A program made the translations under genes and the position numbers. A stretch of DNA of 32,218 nucleotides, taken from assembly GCA_944389945.1 (NCBI GenBank), contig CALXOF010000023.1, positions 1-32,218 of the forward strand, read 5' to 3'. The stretch comes from an uncultured Kiritimatiellota bacterium (GTDB lineage: Bacteria; Verrucomicrobiota; Kiritimatiellia; RFP12; DVOR01). This document shows, one piece after another, positions 30,911-32,218 of the stretch (position 1 is the first letter of the stretch; every line of letters starts with the position of its first letter). Below the pieces are notes generated by a model. That model saw only the letters and a list, made by a program, of their open reading frames with translations, did not search any database and was not told the origin of the DNA.

Positions 30911-31030
30911 TTACATGGTACGCTCGCACTTCTTGCACCAGCAAGCCCCCGTGCCCTTTTCAGGGCAGCCGGCGACGAAGGTGCGCTTAGGTTCGCTCTT
31001 GGCGACCATCGTGGGTTTCTTGTAGTTCAT
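30911..31030 (-). CDS. Putative Cys-rich RiPP precursor peptide
   Basis: A 39-residue peptide with a good AGGAG ribosome site 7 nt before its ATG. The first 20 residues (MNYKKPTMVAKSEPKRTFVA) are polar and basic, like a leader, followed by G21-C22-P. The C-terminal half is rich in Gly and Cys: C22, C30, C32 and C35, with the cluster CWCKKC, ending in ERTM. Size, composition and position, three genes and two genes upstream of an amidohydrolase and an RRE-bearing radical SAM/SPASM enzyme, suggest it is the substrate. Thioether cross-links at Cys, as in sactipeptides or ranthipeptides, are the simplest guess. The AG before Cys22 could be a cleavage point, but no peptidase or transporter gene is in view. 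I do not recognise a named precursor family. Confidence 0.75.
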   Translation of the reverse strand: MNYKKPTMVAKSEPKRTFVAGCPEKGTGACWCKKCERTM

Positions 31031-31076
31031 GACTGAACTCCTGTTTGTGCTCCTCTCGGAGCGTGTTGGGCGTTGG

Positions 31077-31095
31077 CAGGGGGAACGCCCCCCTG
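31077..31095 (-). other. Intercistronic hairpin before the precursor gene
   Basis: CAGGGGG-5-CCCCCTG, a 7-bp all-but-one GC stem, just after the stop of the 64-residue gene; an alternative fold GGGCGTT/AACGCCC (31068-31090) overlaps it. No T-run follows. Confidence 0.55.
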
Positions 31096-31103
31096 TACCA
31101 AAA

Positions 31104-31298
31104 TCAACTGCGGAACTGGCGAAGCTGGATCCCACAGGTCTCATAGAGATAGGTGTAACCGTTGGCGCAAACGATGGAAACTTTGTCGCCATTTACCGAG
31201 GCCTGAAGGATAGTGGCTGGGACATTGAACGTGCGGTACAGATATCCGTTATCCTCATAGATTTTGATTGTGTGCCCGCTAAACGTCGCGTACATCAT
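31104..31298 (-). CDS. Small beta-rich protein resembling a propeller blade
   Basis: A 64-residue protein with AGGAGA before the ATG (an adjacent second ATG at 31295 is equally possible). The sequence alternates short beta strands and turns: ATFSGHTIKIYEDNG, YLYRTFNVP, ILQASVNGDKVSIVCANG, YTYLYETCG, IQLRQF. This looks like one and a half blades of a beta-propeller (strand, GD turn, strand, NG turn), but it stands alone with no other domain. Two Cys lie in the second half. A single blade would need to form oligomers or bind another protein. Role in the cluster unknown; an immunity or product-binding protein is possible. Confidence 0.65.
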   Translation of the reverse strand: MMYATFSGHTIKIYEDNGYLYRTFNVPATILQASVNGDKVSIVCANGYTYLYETCGIQLRQFRS

Positions 31299-31323
31299 GA
31301 TTGATCTCCTGTGTTTCTTCGTT

Positions 31324-31662
31324 TTATTTGCTGAAATTTATCGGACCACCTGAAAATGTCCGGATTCTAATATTGGAGACAAACTTCCAGAGCATCTTGA
31401 GAGAGAATTTGATGATTATCCATGTAGCAGTAAGTATAATGCAGGTAATTCTCCATAAGACTTTGGCCGCTTCTTTGATGATCTTCCAGCAACATTTGCC
31501 AATCGCTTTGATGGCCACCCAAAAGCCCTTGGCGATTGTTTTGATGACGTTCCAGGCTCTCTTGAGAAAGGAATGGAACATATTGTCGCGCGGTTTGATG
31601 TCCTCAAAGAACGCGTCCACATCGTCCGCTGGCACGGATGTGGATTTATTGTGTTTCTCCAT
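31324..31662 (-). CDS. Protein with six perfect 11-residue Trp repeats, probably membrane-binding
   Basis: A 112-residue protein, first gene after the cluster promoter, with GAGGAG 8 nt before the ATG. Residues 1-33 are polar and acidic. Residues 34-99 are six gap-free repeats of 11 residues of the form K-x-x-W-x-I-I-K-x-x-x; Trp falls at 37, 48, 59, 70, 81 and 92. Repeats 1-3 are Lys-rich and amphipathic; repeats 4-5 are almost wholly hydrophobic and could span the membrane. The tail is IRTFSGGPINFSK. Eleven residues equal three helical turns, so all Trp line one face. I know no family with this pattern. A membrane-active peptide, an immunity protein or an export helper are possible. The frame is open upstream to 31695, without a ribosome site. 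Confidence 0.75.
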   Translation of the reverse strand: MEKHNKSTSVPADDVDAFFEDIKPRDNMFHSFLKRAWNVIKTIAKGFWVAIKAIGKCCWKIIKEAAKVLWRITCIILTATWIIIKFSLKMLWKFVSNIRIRTFSGGPINFSK

Positions 31663-31941
31663 GAGGTGTCTCCTCAATGTTTGGAAGAGACACAAAAAAG
31701 GCGTGCCTCTGTCCGTTCATGTTCTCGGTAGAGGCCGACCAAAGCCTTGAGAGAAAACAGTACGGGAGAAAACACGCCAGGGATAACCCCAACGCGCCTC
31801 CGCAATACGTTCGTTCTCTCGTGAAATTGGTCGTTTCTACCGAACGAATGTAATGCGATAACGCATCGTTATGCGTCTGAGACGTGGCAGGATGACTCCG
31901 ACAGGCGGAGACTCTGCCCCAACTCAAACTATGTATCAATA
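31663..31941 (-). other. Long 5' leader of the peptide cluster
   Basis: From the expected transcript start near 31935 to the first ATG lie about 270 nt. Short hairpins can be drawn: TCTCCG/CGGAG near 31900-31920, overlapping alternatives ACGCAT/ATGCGT and ATAACG/CGTTAT near 31845-31868, and GCCTCT/AGAGGC (31705-31735) followed 5 nt later by six T. An open frame through the region has no ribosome site and I do not accept it. The leader may hold regulation such as attenuation; no known riboswitch is recognised. Confidence 0.35.
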
Positions 31942-31971
31942 AGTATATCCCACTCGCGTTCCCGTTGTCAA
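31942..31971 (-). promoter_or_regulatory. Promoter of the radical SAM peptide cluster
   Basis: On the minus strand TTGACA (31971-31966, perfect -35) and TATACT (31947-31942) are separated by 18 bp. It is the strongest promoter match in this part and is placed to transcribe all six genes from 31662 down to 28236. Confidence 0.8.
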
Positions 31972-32128
31972 ACGATTAAATGTCTCACAGTTCAGATTTC
32001 AGAGAAACGTCAAATCGAAAAGTAATCGCACGGGGGTAGTCTCGGGGATGTTGCGATAAGGTGTCCTAAGGAGGGGGGTGCGATTAGGAGTCTGGAAGGA
32101 TTGTGGAAAATATGAGATGATAGAGGAG

Positions 32129-32152
32129 TCCCCCCTCCCCAGGGAGGGGGGA
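32129..32152. other. Perfect GC hairpin near the right edge
   Basis: TCCCCCCTCCC and its exact complement, 11 bp each, around a CA centre. No T-run on either side. It lies in the gap between the peptide cluster promoter and a possible rightward gene. Nearby GGAGTC and GCGATTA words repeat several times (32040-32165). Confidence 0.6.
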
Positions 32153-32200
32153 TGCGCGATTACCTGTCCGCAACAGTGGTGTTTAATTCCGGGATTTGGG

Positions 32201-32218
32201 AAGGAGTCCTAACATGGG
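32201..32218 (+). other. Ribosome site and start codon of a gene leaving the window
   Basis: AAGGAG (32201-32206) followed after 7 nt by ATG at 32214 is the layout of a normal translation start, cut by the window end after five bases. What it encodes cannot be seen. If real, it is divergent from the peptide cluster and shares the upstream region of about 240 bp. Confidence 0.4.

Noticed and set aside
31301..31750. 149-codon plus-strand frame opposite the Trp-repeat gene
   Set aside because: No ribosome site; the minus-strand frame has a perfect ribosome site and an 11-residue periodicity that cannot be chance.
31646..31939. 97-codon open frame in the leader of the peptide cluster
   Set aside because: Starts with TTG almost at the expected transcript start, has no ribosome site, and overlaps the ribosome site and start of the Trp-repeat gene.

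Overview
The window looks like a chromosomal segment of a strictly anaerobic, high-GC bacterium, probably of the PVC / Kiritimatiellota–Verrucomicrobia type. This rests on gene content and is not proven. The content includes a group B-like [FeFe] hydrogenase, acetate kinase, formate-tetrahydrofolate ligase, a fungal/Bacteroidota-like ketol-acid reductoisomerase, a Tat-exported DUF362 protein and a secreted DUF4091/GH123-like glycosidase. Coding DNA is very rich in C at third codon positions, which creates long open frames on the opposite strand; I treat those as shadows. A recurring TATACT -10 box precedes many genes, often with a TTG-type -35 box 16-18 bp upstream.

Layout. 0.1-7.2 kb (+): ackA, a GT4 glycosyltransferase, tadA, a lipoprotein solute-binding protein and a parC-like gene, tightly packed with 4-bp overlaps or short gaps, ending in a clear terminator. 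7.4-9.7 kb (-): ilvC and a DUF362 gene, each with its own promoter. 9.77-9.88 kb: an exact 23-bp-period tandem array of palindromic units. 10.0-11.7 kb (+): a secreted glycosidase. 11.9-14.6 kb (+): a four-gene hydrogenase operon ([2Fe-2S] thioredoxin-like protein, [FeFe] hydrogenase, C_GCAxxG_C_C protein, YbaK-type deacylase). 15.1-15.3 kb: two identical tRNA-Asp genes with a strong terminator. 15.8-17.5 kb (-): a membrane-anchored coiled-coil protein and bioB. 17.8-24.9 kb (+): cysS-tmk-fhs-panB-SNF2 helicase, all overlapping or closely spaced. 25.3-26.0 kb (+): an HTH regulator in a lower-GC stretch. 26.3-28.1 kb (+): aspS.

The most interesting part is the minus-strand cluster at 28.2-32.0 kb. 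Its base composition and codon use differ from the housekeeping genes. From one strong promoter (TTGACA-18-TATACT) it reads: a 112-residue protein containing six perfect 11-residue repeats with Trp at the same position in each; a 64-residue beta-rich protein; a 39-residue peptide with a Cys-rich C-terminus that looks like a RiPP precursor; a 90-residue helical protein; a 484-residue radical SAM/SPASM maturase with an N-terminal PqqD-like recognition domain; and an amidohydrolase. The three longer gaps before the maturase contain strong hairpins. I read this as a ribosomally made, radical-SAM-modified peptide system with unusual accessory genes. The product and its function are unknown.

Intergenic DNA of the housekeeping part carries a family of modular repeats whose hairpin stems differ between copies but stay complementary, plus a 26-bp inverted-repeat element in two opposed copies.
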